Source of the DNA: an uncultured Lachnospiraceae bacterium | GTDB lineage: Bacteria > Bacillota > Clostridia > Lachnospirales > Lachnospiraceae | Direction of reading: 5' to 3' | Assembly: GCA_910585065.1 (NCBI GenBank) | Contig: CAJUCG010000018.1 | Span: 1-27,044 of the forward strand | Length of the DNA stretch: 27,044 nucleotides | Shown here: one piece after another, positions 1 through 8,390 of the stretch | Position numbering within the stretch: position 1 is the first letter of the stretch | Layout: every line of letters begins with the position of its first letter | Position numbers and translations under genes: made by a program | Notes under the pieces: generated by a model | Told to the model about the DNA's origin: nothing | Database searches by the model: none | Seen by the model: the letters and a program-made list of their open reading frames with translations, nothing else

Positions 1-50
1 ATCAGCATCGCAAGAGTGGCTGCCATCCACCTTTTTTGCTGTCTTTTCAT
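1..50 (-). CDS. N-terminus of a probable secreted or lipo-/membrane protein (partial)
   Basis: A start codon at 48-50 on the minus strand follows a near-ideal Shine-Dalgarno site (GGAGGAAAGT, directly upstream). Only 16 codons are visible before the window edge, reading MKRQQKRWMAATLAML. A basic n-region followed by a hydrophobic stretch is typical of a signal peptide or first membrane segment. Nothing can be said about the mature protein. A candidate -10 lies far upstream at 264-269, so the leader may be about 200 nt long. Confidence 0.6.
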   Translation of the reverse strand, partial: MKRQQKRWMAATLAML

Positions 51-375
51 ACTTTCCTCCATGCTGCGACTTATTTTTAGGAGCAGCTTACTGCACGGGT
101 TTTGGCACAGCACAAAACTTACAGGTTAAAAATTTTTGATTTTTAATCTTTGCCCCTCTCCGCTTCACTCGCCTGAGGATCAAAGAAAAGTTCCCCCGCT
201 GTCTCAATTATTTCTTGCCTTGAACTTTTTCTGATCCTCTTACGGGCAGAATGAAATATCTTAATTATAACAAAAAAATTTTTTAATAAAAGCAGTAAGG
301 CACAGATCGCGGTTTTTTCGGCATACTTTGCAGGGATAAACAATTATTCTCTAAATTTCCATATGCAAGTCCGCG
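51..375 (-). other. Non-coding leader with a long inverted repeat
   Basis: I see no convincing gene here. The minus strand carries a TATAAT box at 264-269 with only a weak -35. Downstream, arms at 175-193 and 222-239 form an inverted repeat of about 17 bp (GAGGATCA ... GAAAAGTTC, one small bulge) around a 28-nt loop. It would fold in the 5' leader of the gene starting at 50. A 66-codon frame at 143-343 spans it but has no good ribosome site. Confidence 0.45.
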
Positions 376-410
376 CAAAAAAAACAGCGAACAAGGTTTT
401 CCTTATCCGC
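376..410 (-). terminator. Intrinsic terminator of glyA
   Basis: On the minus strand GCGGATAAGG (401-410) pairs with CCTTGTTCGC (387-396) over 10 bp including two G-U pairs. The loop is AAAA and a U-tract follows (377-384). It lies about 40 nt past the glyA stop codon. Confidence 0.8.
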
Positions 411-452
411 CGCTTTTCTTTATCCTGTATAGGTAAAACTTAATACAAATGA

Positions 453-1691
453 TTAGTACAACGGATATTTATCCGTCAGTCCCTTAACCATTGCGAGTAC
501 CTGCTCTTTATTCTTTGTTAGATCATGGATTGCCAGCGAGATCGCCTCCGCCACCACATCCATATCCTGTGTATTTAATCCCCTTGTGGTTGCCGCCGGA
601 GTACCTAAGCGCAGACCGCTTGTAACAAACGGGGAGGCAGGATCATTGGGAACAGTGTTTTTGTTTGCTGTGATATTGACCTCGTCAAGCACTCTCTCTG
701 CTTCTTTGCCGGTAATTCCCATATTTTGTAAATCCACAAGCATCAGATGATTGTCCGTGCCGTTTGAAACAATTTTAAAGCCGCGCTCCAAAAGCCCCTT
801 GCAGAGTGCCTGTGCATTCTCAATAATCCGCCCCGCATAAATCTTAAATGACGGGTCAAGTGCCTCCTTAAAGCAGACTGCCTTTGCCGCGATCACATGC
901 ATTAACGGTCCCCCCTGAATTCCCGGAAATACCGCCTTATTTAATTTGTGTTCGTTTGCAAACTCCTCACTTGAAAGAATCAGACCGCCCCTTGGTCCTC
1001 TTAGCGTCTTGTGTGTCGTCGTCGTTGTGACATGTGCATACGGGATCGGACTCTCGTGGTATCCTGCCGCTACAAGCCCCGCAATATGCGCCATATCCAC
1101 CATCAGGAACGCGCCTACCTCGTCCGCAATCTCGCGGAACCGCTTAAAATCAATTTTTCTTGCATAGGCACTCGCGCCCGCCACAATCAATTTCGGACGG
1201 CATTCTTTTGCGATCCGCGCGACCTCATTGTAGTCGATAACACCCTCGTCATTCACACCGTAAGGCACAATATTAAAATAAGTTCCGGAGAAATTGACTG
1301 GGCTTCCGTGTGTTAAGTGTCCGCCGTGCGCAAGATTCATTCCCATCACCGTATCGCCCGGCTGTAGGAGTGCGAAAAATACTGCCATATTTGCCTGCGC
1401 GCCGGAATGCGGCTGAACATTCGCATAGGTGCAGCCAAAAAGCTTCTTTGCGCGGTCGATCGCCAAGTTTTCCGCGATATCTACAAACTGGCACCCGCCA
1501 TAGTAACGCTTTCCCGGATACCCTTCCGCATACTTGTTCGTCATTGGGCTACCCATCGCCGCCATAACTGCTTTGCTTACAAAATTTTCCGAAGCGATCA
1601 GCTCAATATGATCGTTTTGCCTGCCGATCTCAAGTTCAATGCTCTGTGCCAGCTCCGGATCAAAATTTTTGATCTCATCAAATGAATACAT
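453..1691 (-). CDS. glyA: Serine hydroxymethyltransferase
   Basis: GlyA is a cytosolic PLP enzyme that converts serine and tetrahydrofolate to glycine and 5,10-methylene-tetrahydrofolate, the main one-carbon supply. The 412-residue product has the usual family length. It shows the N-terminal substrate region IELIASENF, the cofactor-binding DMAH (D199) and the PLP lysine K228 in VTTTTTHKTLRGPRGG. The ATG at 1691 is preceded by AAAGGCAGG with good spacing. A strong promoter lies at 1730-1758 and a terminator at 376-410, so it is probably monocistronic. The LTA-synthase-like gene ends only 17 bp before its -35 box with no terminator between, so some read-through is possible. Confidence 0.97.
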   Translation of the reverse strand: MYSFDEIKNFDPELAQSIELEIGRQNDHIELIASENFVSKAVMAAMGSPMTNKYAEGYPGKRYYGGCQFVDIAENLAIDRAKKLFGCTYANVQPHSGAQANMAVFFALLQPGDTVMGMNLAHGGHLTHGSPVNFSGTYFNIVPYGVNDEGVIDYNEVARIAKECRPKLIVAGASAYARKIDFKRFREIADEVGAFLMVDMAHIAGLVAAGYHESPIPYAHVTTTTTHKTLRGPRGGLILSSEEFANEHKLNKAVFPGIQGGPLMHVIAAKAVCFKEALDPSFKIYAGRIIENAQALCKGLLERGFKIVSNGTDNHLMLVDLQNMGITGKEAERVLDEVNITANKNTVPNDPASPFVTSGLRLGTPAATTRGLNTQDMDVVAEAISLAIHDLTKNKEQVLAMVKGLTDKYPLY

Positions 1692-1729
1692 GAATTTACC
1701 TGCCTTTCTTATGCCGTTTCTTCATGCCC

Positions 1730-1758
1730 ATTATACAGAAATCCGCGGATCGCGTCAA
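1730..1758 (-). promoter_or_regulatory. glyA promoter
   Basis: The -35 TTGACG (1753-1758), a 17-bp spacer and a perfect -10 TATAAT (1730-1735) read toward glyA. The spacer contains a perfect 10-bp palindrome ATCCGCGGAT (1741-1750), placed where a repressor could act. No regulator is identifiable. Confidence 0.85.
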
Positions 1759-1774
1759 TACACAAATAGTACTT

Positions 1775-3976
1775 TTATTGCTTTGGCAGATACTCCTTCA
1801 AATAGGAGTAATAATCTTCTGTAATAATCGCCGCCGAGATATTAAATTTATTCTTTACAATTGCAGAAACTGTTTTTACATAATCTTCCGGTAATTCTTC
1901 ATCTACAAGCTTTGTAACTTCACCAGTCTTTGAATTGTACATTACCTTGTCCGTAATATAGCTCTTGTTTGAGAACATTACAAGCGGGGAGGCGGTTGAG
2001 AGGATATCCTGCCCCATATAAAGTCTTGAATCGTACTCCACGCCAAAGAGGTTTAACACGGTCGGCACAATATCAAGTGCCGAGCAGGGTTTTGTCACGG
2101 TGACCGGCTCCATGCCCGGACAGTAAAGGATCAGGTGACTCTTGTACAATTCAAAATTTTCCTCTACTTCATGCCCCGCCAGATCGTCGATCGAAGATTT
2201 CTCCATCCCATAAGGATAATGATCGCCGGAAAGCACAATCACAGTTCGGTCGGCAACCCCCGCCTCCTCAAGCTGACTAAGCAGATACTCCAGTGCGAAG
2301 TCAAGTTCCTTTTGTGCCGCAAGGTACGCTTTAGCTTCCTCACAAAGTGCAAGATCCTTTACATAGTCCCGGTTTTTTGCCGACATGGAATTGCCGCCCC
2401 AATTGTACTCCATATGCCCGCTGACTGTCATATAATAAGCGTGAAATTTCTCGTCGCCAATATATTCCGGCACTGTGACCTGCATCATCTCAAGATCCGA
2501 CTCCGGCCAGGTAAGTTTGACTTCAAGACCGCCGCCCTTTGCGCCCTTATAGTCGTACCCCATATTTGGATGCGTCTTATCGCGGTGATAGTAGGTATAA
2601 GAATGATTATGGTATGCCCTCGCGCTGTAGCCAAGACGCGAAAACTGCCAGCCAAACCCAAGCGGCATATAATGATCCGCCGTCTTATAGAAACTGTTTG
2701 TCCCGGTTGGAATCAGTCCCGTACATTCCACAAACTCTCCGTCGCTCGTACTTGTCCACCACAGCGGCGTATAATAATTCTCAAAATAAAAGCCTTCGTG
2801 TACCATCTTGTAGAGCGTCGGCGTGATCTCTTCGTTGACTGCCCACTGCGAATAGCCCTCCGCAGTCAGCATAATCAGATTGTACCCCTCAAACATCCCC
2901 GTGTACTCATTTTTGTTGGTCGGAGCGGAGTTCGCCATATAGCTGTGCAGATTCTTGATTGTTTTTTTCGGCTCATTTTCCGCAAGTGCCCCAAAATCAA
3001 TATCTAACACATTGGGCGAAGTATCTAACGGAGTCGGGGTTGGCATTGGCGTGGCACTTGGCGTTAATTCGGGAGTTGGTGTGATTTTGTCCGAGCCATT
3101 TATCGGTGCAGAAGGTTCTGTAGTTAAAGTTGGTATATCAGAAGGTGCATTTGTTGGCACCGGTGTTGCTGTCCCTTCCAACCCGATAAAGACCACATCG
3201 TCAAGCGCATCATCCTGCTTTTTGCCAAAGACCTGCATAATATCCTTTCTGGTAGAGGTCAGCACACCGAGTTTTTCCATTGACAGATCCATTACAAAAT
3301 CCTTGTAATACAAATCATATGGTGAAAACGCTTCCTTTCCCGGAAGGCGCAAAGCAAGAACGGCAATCAAATAAAAGAACAATGCCATCCCCGCCTGAAT
3401 TGCTGGAACCCTAAAGACCGATCGCCAAAACCCAAGCTTTTTGTTTCTGAACAGAAAAAGCAGCAGAACAAGCGGCAGAAAATACAAAAGAATAGGGAAA
3501 AGCTGCGACACAATTCCTTTGAGTGCCTGCATATAAAATTCTCCCACCGCGTCCGCACCATTTTCCTTAATGGAATTGACCGATAGAAACGCTTTGAAAA
3601 TATGCTCGTAAACTGTCTGTGTCGAATACCAGAGTGCTACAAGCACGGTAAAAATAATAGTGATGATTTTGTTGATATGACCGCGAAAAACAGTGCCGAG
3701 GATGGAAGCTAAACATCCCGCTGCCGCCGCAAACAATACTGGAAAAATCAGATTTCCGCTAAATTTTTGAAACACACACAGATGAAATGCCATTTCGCAC
3801 CAAATAAGTACTGCCGCAAAAAATCCCGCGCGTGCGACCGCATTCCTTACCACTTCCGGTATCTTCTTTTTGGTTCGATGTCCCTGCACTCCCCAGCTCC
3901 CCGTATTTGTCTGCCTCTCTTTTTTCTTTGTTCCTCTTTTTAACTCTCTCCTATCCATTTTCATACCCCCATGCAT
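1775..3976 (-). CDS. LtaS-like polyglycerolphosphate/phosphoglycerol transferase (sulfatase fold, membrane anchored)
   Basis: This resembles lipoteichoic acid synthase family enzymes, which move glycerophosphate from phosphatidylglycerol onto a glycolipid outside the membrane. Counted from the ATG at 3976 (733 aa), a basic N-terminus precedes five membrane segments (about 47-67, 74-97, 103-124, 155-176, 188-210). A Pro/Thr-rich linker (about 268-320) and an extracellular catalytic domain follow. Metal and catalytic residues of the family are visible: E373 in TAEGYS, nucleophile T410 in TSDGEF, H521 in VSGH and D585/H586 in SGDHYP. The frame stays open to 4120, but that ATG lies upstream of the promoter. 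The ATG at 3976 has AAGGCAGG in front; ATG 3958 behind GGGGGT is an alternative. The long TP-rich linker is unusual. The exact substrate is not shown by sequence. Confidence 0.85.
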   Translation of the reverse strand: MHGGMKMDRRELKRGTKKKERQTNTGSWGVQGHRTKKKIPEVVRNAVARAGFFAAVLIWCEMAFHLCVFQKFSGNLIFPVLFAAAAGCLASILGTVFRGHINKIITIIFTVLVALWYSTQTVYEHIFKAFLSVNSIKENGADAVGEFYMQALKGIVSQLFPILLYFLPLVLLLFLFRNKKLGFWRSVFRVPAIQAGMALFFYLIAVLALRLPGKEAFSPYDLYYKDFVMDLSMEKLGVLTSTRKDIMQVFGKKQDDALDDVVFIGLEGTATPVPTNAPSDIPTLTTEPSAPINGSDKITPTPELTPSATPMPTPTPLDTSPNVLDIDFGALAENEPKKTIKNLHSYMANSAPTNKNEYTGMFEGYNLIMLTAEGYSQWAVNEEITPTLYKMVHEGFYFENYYTPLWWTSTSDGEFVECTGLIPTGTNSFYKTADHYMPLGFGWQFSRLGYSARAYHNHSYTYYHRDKTHPNMGYDYKGAKGGGLEVKLTWPESDLEMMQVTVPEYIGDEKFHAYYMTVSGHMEYNWGGNSMSAKNRDYVKDLALCEEAKAYLAAQKELDFALEYLLSQLEEAGVADRTVIVLSGDHYPYGMEKSSIDDLAGHEVEENFELYKSHLILYCPGMEPVTVTKPCSALDIVPTVLNLFGVEYDSRLYMGQDILSTASPLVMFSNKSYITDKVMYNSKTGEVTKLVDEELPEDYVKTVSAIVKNKFNISAAIITEDYYSYLKEYLPKQ

Positions 3977-4078
3977 TTTGCCTGCCTTGGCTTTTTCCCA
4001 AATATTTGCCCGTGACAAAAATTTGTGTTGTGAATTTAATTTCCAGAAATTTCCATACTGAATTTTTGTCCGGAATTT

Positions 4079-4107
4079 ATCATAGCATAACCCGCCACAA
4101 TATGCAA
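4079..4107 (-). promoter_or_regulatory. Promoter of the LtaS-like gene
   Basis: On the minus strand TTGCAT (4102-4107), a 17-bp spacer and TATGAT (4079-4084) form a good sigma-A-type promoter. It predicts a start near 4072 and a leader of roughly 96-114 nt. This rules out the in-frame ATG at 4120 as the translation start. Confidence 0.7.
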
Positions 4108-4240
4108 TCATACGACACAAGAAAAAATCTTACGATTTTCTGTCTTCCTTTTTGGCGTTTCTTTTTCATAAATATACAAAAATTTCCAGAATATATATCA
4201 ATTTTACTATATTAAGAAAAGAAAAAACAAAAATCCTCGC

Positions 4241-4312
4241 TATACAAATTCAAAATTCTGTAGTAAAATAGACAACATAACATAATCTATGGATAAGCAC
4301 TATATCCATAGA
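4241..4312 (+). promoter_or_regulatory. Leader of the MraY-like gene with 10-bp inverted repeat
   Basis: A weak promoter candidate (TATACA 4241-4246, 17 bp, TAAAAT 4264-4269) faces the MraY-like gene. Between it and the ribosome site, TCTATGGATA (4286-4295) and TATCCATAGA (4303-4312) form a perfect 10-bp inverted repeat with a 7-nt spacer. It could be an operator or a leader hairpin. The rest of 3977-4329 is AT-rich with no gene. Confidence 0.5.
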
Positions 4313-4329
4313 AACGAACGGAGGCTATT

Positions 4330-5292
4330 ATGCTGTACTTATTATTACCAGATTCCGCCGCAAAATGGATTGCCTTTTTCGGGCTGATCCTGGCATTTTT
4401 GCTGACCTGTTTTTTGCTCAAAGCATTGCAGAATATTTTGCCGCGTGACGGTGGACGTGCTTTTGCGGTGAACGGCGCGCTCTCGCAGGGAAAACCCCGC
4501 GGGGCAGGGCTTGTCTTTATCCTTGTTTTTTGTGCGATCGCGTTCTTCTTTGTCCCATTTGAGAAAGAACTTTTGATTTACCTGATTATGCTGGCGGCAG
4601 CAATGCTAAGCGGTTACTTAGACGACAGTTCAAAAACGCCATGGGGAGAATATAAAAAAGGGCTGATTGACCTTATAATCGCCTTTGTCTGCGCGTTTTC
4701 CTACGTCAATTTCAACGGCACAGATATTACAATTATGCTCTTTAACACTTCCTTTACACTGCCAAAAGCAGTATATATTCTTTTGGCAATGATTTTAATA
4801 TGGGTTTCCATCAACGTCACAAACTGTTCTGACGGTGTTGACGGGCTGTGCGGAAGTATTGCGATTATCTCGCTTATTTCGTACTTTGTCTTATTCCGGG
4901 TTACTCTTGAGAATGCTGCTTATGGACAGATCTGTCTTTTGATGATTATCTGTCTGCTCGGCTATCTCTGGTTCAATGCCTCCCCAAGCAAGCTTTTAAT
5001 GGGGGATGCTGGCTCTCGCGCGATCGGGCTTTTGCTGGCACTGCTCACCTTAAAATCCGGAAGACCATTTATCTACTTAGTTTTCTGTCTAGTCTTTCTT
5101 GTGGACGGAGGGATTGGCTTGCTTAAAGTGGCACTGCTGCGCTTCTTAAAAATCCATATTTTAAAGAACACACGCACGCCCCTGCATGATCACGCGCGGA
5201 AAAATTCCGGATGGTCGGATACTCAGACGGTATTCCGCTTCCTGATCTTACAGGTGGTACTCTCCTGTGCCTACCTGTATGTGATCTTGTAG
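4330..5292 (+). CDS. MraY/WecA-type phospho-N-acetylhexosamine polyprenyl-phosphate transferase (paralogue)
   Basis: The 320-residue polytopic protein has the signature motifs of the glycosyltransferase 4 (MraY/WecA) family. These enzymes load a phospho-sugar from a UDP-sugar onto undecaprenyl phosphate at the cytosolic membrane face. Visible are GKPRGAGL (54-61), the Asp pair GYLDDSSK (D98, D99), NVTNCSDGVDGLCG (162-175), MGDAGSRAIG (224-233) and TPLHDHARKNSGW. The last replaces the PLHHH motif of true MraY, and the other dcw genes are absent. It is therefore probably a MraY-like paralogue rather than the essential lipid I synthase. GGAGG sits 5 nt before the ATG. A LysR gene starts 41 bp downstream on the same strand. 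Confidence 0.85.
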   Translation: MLYLLLPDSAAKWIAFFGLILAFLLTCFLLKALQNILPRDGGRAFAVNGALSQGKPRGAGLVFILVFCAIAFFFVPFEKELLIYLIMLAAAMLSGYLDDSSKTPWGEYKKGLIDLIIAFVCAFSYVNFNGTDITIMLFNTSFTLPKAVYILLAMILIWVSINVTNCSDGVDGLCGSIAIISLISYFVLFRVTLENAAYGQICLLMIICLLGYLWFNASPSKLLMGDAGSRAIGLLLALLTLKSGRPFIYLVFCLVFLVDGGIGLLKVALLRFLKIHILKNTRTPLHDHARKNSGWSDTQTVFRFLILQVVLSCAYLYVIL

Positions 5293-5311
5293 TACTTTCA
5301 TCTAGGGAAAA

Positions 5312-5326
5312 GGCAAGGAGGTTGCC
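5312..5326 (+). promoter_or_regulatory. Ribosome site of the LysR gene in a small hairpin loop
   Basis: GGCAA (5312-5316) and TTGCC (5322-5326) are complementary and enclose the Shine-Dalgarno GGAGG (5317-5321). The spacing to the ATG at 5334 is long (12 nt). Pairing would present or shorten the ribosome site. Confidence 0.4.
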
Positions 5327-5333
5327 CGCAGAT

Positions 5334-6254
5334 ATGGATATCAATTATGAGTTGTATAAAGTATTTTATCACGTTGCCCGCTCACTGAGTTTTTCCGAGG
5401 CGGCAAGCGAATTATTTATCTCTCAGTCCGCTGTCAGCCAATCCATTAAAGTTCTGGAAAAACGACTGGATATTACTTTGTTTATCCGCAGCACAAAGCG
5501 GGTTTCCCTGACCAGGGAAGGGGAAATTTTATTCAAACATATCGAGCCAGCTATTCATTTGATTAGCCGTGGAGAAAACCAGCTCATCTCCTGCACCAAA
5601 ACCGGAACCTCCCAGCTTCGCATTGCCGCGAGCGACACGATCTGCCGCTATTACCTCGTCCCCTATCTAAGCCGCTTTCACCGGATCTATCCACAGATTC
5701 ATCTGCGCATCTTAAATGGCACTTCCCTGCGCTGCGCGGAGCTTTTGGAGGAAGGCAAAGCTGACCTAATTGTCGCGAACTCCCCGAATCCAGCATTGAC
5801 GAACGACATGGAACTTTATGAAGTCAAGAGCTTTCGCGATGTATTTATTGCCAACCCGGATTATTTTCCCCTCGCGGGCAAAAAACTTTCCCTAAAGGAT
5901 CTGCAAAAACTCCCCATCCTTATGCTCGGAAAGCTTTCCACAACAAGCACGTTTTTACATAATCTTTTTTTGCAGCACTCGCTGGAACTGGCACCTGCCA
6001 TTGAATTGAGCAGCAATGATCTTTTAATCGATTTTGCACGGATTGGACTCGGCATTGCCTTTGTCCCAGATTTCTGCGTTTCCGGCGGTAATTCGGATGG
6101 GCTGATCATACTGGAAACCGAACAGCCACTGCCCGGACGAACACTGGTTGCCGCCTGCGACACTGCCCTGCCACTACCAGAGGCAGCAAGATATTTTATC
6201 AGGCTGCTCTGTGAAGAAAATGAAAGTGAGAAAACCCAATTCACATTAAAATAA
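5334..6254 (+). CDS. LysR-family transcriptional regulator
   Basis: The 306-residue product has the usual LysR length. An N-terminal winged helix-turn-helix covers residues about 1-60 (SFSEAASELFISQSAVSQSI, then FIRSTKRVSLTREGE). A periplasmic-binding-fold effector domain runs from about 90 to the end and includes the family-typical IGLGIAFVPD. The frame is open upstream to 5211 inside the MraY-like gene, but the LysR fold begins at the ATG at 5334, preceded by AAGGAGG at 5315-5321. It follows the MraY-like gene closely, so the two are probably co-transcribed; that transferase gene may be a target. The effector is unknown. Confidence 0.9.
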   Translation: MDINYELYKVFYHVARSLSFSEAASELFISQSAVSQSIKVLEKRLDITLFIRSTKRVSLTREGEILFKHIEPAIHLISRGENQLISCTKTGTSQLRIAASDTICRYYLVPYLSRFHRIYPQIHLRILNGTSLRCAELLEEGKADLIVANSPNPALTNDMELYEVKSFRDVFIANPDYFPLAGKKLSLKDLQKLPILMLGKLSTTSTFLHNLFLQHSLELAPAIELSSNDLLIDFARIGLGIAFVPDFCVSGGNSDGLIILETEQPLPGRTLVAACDTALPLPEAARYFIRLLCEENESEKTQFTLK

Positions 6255-6300
6255 TTGAGCAGGAGACGGTTAATCACCGCCTCCTGCCCAATTGCTTTTT
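6253..6300. terminator. Two-way terminator between the LysR gene and thrS
   Basis: AATTG, GCAGGAG and CGGT pair with ACCG, CTCCTGC and CAATT over 16 bp with two A-C mismatches and a TAATC loop (6253-6293). A T-run follows at 6296-6300. It overlaps the LysR stop codon and lies between convergent genes, so it can serve both strands, best for the plus strand. Confidence 0.8.
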
Positions 6301-6344
6301 ACAATTACGTTTTACTATAAATTTCTCTTGTAAAAATTTTCATA

Positions 6345-8309
6345 CTATTTCGTTTCTTCCTTTACTTCCACTTTGCGGATCTCCTTTGTGCGGATCTCCT
6401 CGCAGATCGCCGCAATAAAGCTATCCAAAGGTTTTTGTCCCTCGTCGCCAAGATAACGGCTGCGCACCGCAACCATGCCCTGCTCCTCCTCCTTCTGTCC
6501 AACGACAAGCATATAAGGAACATGTGCCAACCTTGTCTCGCGGATCTTAAATCCAATCTTTTCTGCGCGCGCATCGACGGTTGCCAAAATACCGTTTTTC
6601 TTTAACTGGGCAAGTACTTTGTTCGCATAATCGTTGTACTTATCCGAGATCGGCAGCACTCTCACCTGCTCTGGACAAAGCCAAGTCGGGAAATTGCCGG
6701 CATATTTCTCAATCAGCCATGCAAGCGTTCTCTCGTAGCAGCCCATGGATGTGCGGTGAATAATATACGGGCGCACTTTATCCCCATTCTGATCAATATA
6801 ATACATATCAAATTGTTCCGCTAACAGCGCGTCCCACTGAATCGTGATCATCGTATCTTCTTTGCCGTAGACATTCTTTGTGTTAATATCCACCTTTGGT
6901 CCGTAGAACGCCGCTTCACCGACCTCCTCCGTAAATGGAATATCCAGTTCCGTCAATACATCGCGGATATGCTGTTCAGTCTGCTCCCAGACCTCCGGCT
7001 CCCCAATATATTTCTCGCGGTTTTCCGGATCCCATTTGGAGAGATGATAAGTCACATCATCCTGTAAGCCGAGCGTGGTCAGACAGTATTTTGCCAATGC
7101 CAGGCAGCCCTTAAACTCCTCCACCATCTGATCCGGACGCACAATCAAATGCCCCTCGGAGATTGTAAACTGGCGCACGCGCGTCAGTCCATGCATCTCG
7201 CCGGAATCTTCGTTGCGGAACAGCGTCGAAGTCTCGCCATAGCGCAGAGGCAGATCGCGGTAGGATTTCTGACTTGCTTTATATACATAATACTGGAACG
7301 GACAGGTCATCGGACGCAATGCAAACACTTCCTTATCCTTCGCCTCATCGCCGAGTACAAACATTCCCTCTTTGTAATGATCCCAATGACCGGAAATCTT
7401 ATAGAGATCACTTTTTGCCATCAGTGGCGTTTTCGTGCGCACATAGCCCCACTCGTTATCTTCCAGATCCTCAATCCAACGCTGCAAGGTCTGCACCATC
7501 TTTGTTCCCTTTGGCATCAAGAGCGGCAGTCCCTGCCCAATTACGTCCACAGTGGTAAACAACTCCATCTCGCGACCAAGCTTATTGTGATCGCGCTTTT
7601 TGATCTCCTCCAAATATGCCAGATACTCCTCTAATTCCGCATTCTTTGTGTACGCCGTACCATAGATGCGGGTCAGCATCTTATTTTTTTCGCTTCCGCG
7701 CCAGTACGCGCCGGAGGAGGAAGTCAGCTTGATCGCCTTAATATTTTTTGTACTCATCAGGTGAGGACCTGCGCATAAATCCACAAAATCTCCCTGGCGG
7801 TAAAAGGAGATTTCCGCATCCTCAGGCAGATCACAAATTAATTCCACCTTATACGGCTCTTCCCTTTCCTGCATAAATTTGATTGCTTCTTCGCGCGGCA
7901 GGGTAAAGCGCGTAAGTTCCGCACCCTCCTTTATGATTTTTTTCATCTCCGTCTCTAATGCATCTAATGCATCGCGGTCAAATGGCGGGCAGTCAAAATC
8001 ATAGTAGAAACCATTGTCGATGGACGGACCAATAGCAAGCTTAGCTTCCGGATAGAGGCGTTTTACCGCCTGGGCAAGCACATGGGAAGTGGTGTGGCGG
8101 TAAGCTTTTTTCCCCGCATCATCCTGAAAAGTTAAGATACTTAGCATACAGTCCCTGGAAATCATGGTGCGAAGATCCACCACTTTTCCATCCACCTCGC
8201 CGGCACAGGCCATTCTGGCAAGTCCCTCACTGATATCCTTCGCAATATCGATCACGGACATTTCGCCCGCATACTCCTTTACAGAGCCATCCTTTAATGT
8301 AATCTTCAT
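6345..8309 (-). CDS. thrS: Threonyl-tRNA synthetase
   Basis: ThrRS charges tRNA-Thr in the cytosol. From the ATG at 8309, which has GGAGG 5 nt upstream, the protein has 654 residues, normal for the family. It has an N-terminal TGS domain (1-60), then the editing domain with H72xxxH76 and C179/H183. The class II catalytic core carries zinc ligands at positions matching those of E. coli: C336 (MTCPF), H387 and H518 (IIHRTSMG). Motif 2 is FRNEDSGEMHGLTRVRQF. An anticodon-binding domain ends the protein. The frame extends upstream to 8426, but that part lies in the leader and lacks a ribosome site. Expression is set by the T-box at 8516-8750. Confidence 0.97.
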   Translation of the reverse strand: MKITLKDGSVKEYAGEMSVIDIAKDISEGLARMACAGEVDGKVVDLRTMISRDCMLSILTFQDDAGKKAYRHTTSHVLAQAVKRLYPEAKLAIGPSIDNGFYYDFDCPPFDRDALDALETEMKKIIKEGAELTRFTLPREEAIKFMQEREEPYKVELICDLPEDAEISFYRQGDFVDLCAGPHLMSTKNIKAIKLTSSSGAYWRGSEKNKMLTRIYGTAYTKNAELEEYLAYLEEIKKRDHNKLGREMELFTTVDVIGQGLPLLMPKGTKMVQTLQRWIEDLEDNEWGYVRTKTPLMAKSDLYKISGHWDHYKEGMFVLGDEAKDKEVFALRPMTCPFQYYVYKASQKSYRDLPLRYGETSTLFRNEDSGEMHGLTRVRQFTISEGHLIVRPDQMVEEFKGCLALAKYCLTTLGLQDDVTYHLSKWDPENREKYIGEPEVWEQTEQHIRDVLTELDIPFTEEVGEAAFYGPKVDINTKNVYGKEDTMITIQWDALLAEQFDMYYIDQNGDKVRPYIIHRTSMGCYERTLAWLIEKYAGNFPTWLCPEQVRVLPISDKYNDYANKVLAQLKKNGILATVDARAEKIGFKIRETRLAHVPYMLVVGQKEEEQGMVAVRSRYLGDEGQKPLDSFIAAICEEIRTKEIRKVEVKEETK

Positions 8310-8390
8310 AAAAACCTCCATTTTCCGCAGAGCAATTAAAAAATTCCTGCAATATTTTACATTTTTTACCACACTGTCTGAAAAGCTGGA

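Noticed and set aside
143..343. A 66-residue minus-strand frame whose end (SRQEIIETAGELFF) looks like the start of a TetR regulator
   Set aside because: The similarity is short and the frame stops after it. There is no Shine-Dalgarno, and the segment forms the long inverted repeat instead.
2135..3007. A 290-codon plus-strand frame antisense to the LtaS-like gene
   Set aside because: It has no ribosome site or recognisable domain, and the minus strand encodes a clear enzyme with all catalytic motifs here.
3977..4120. N-terminal extension of the LtaS-like frame to 4120
   Set aside because: A strong promoter at 4079-4107 lies downstream of that ATG, and better starts with ribosome sites exist at 3976 and 3958.
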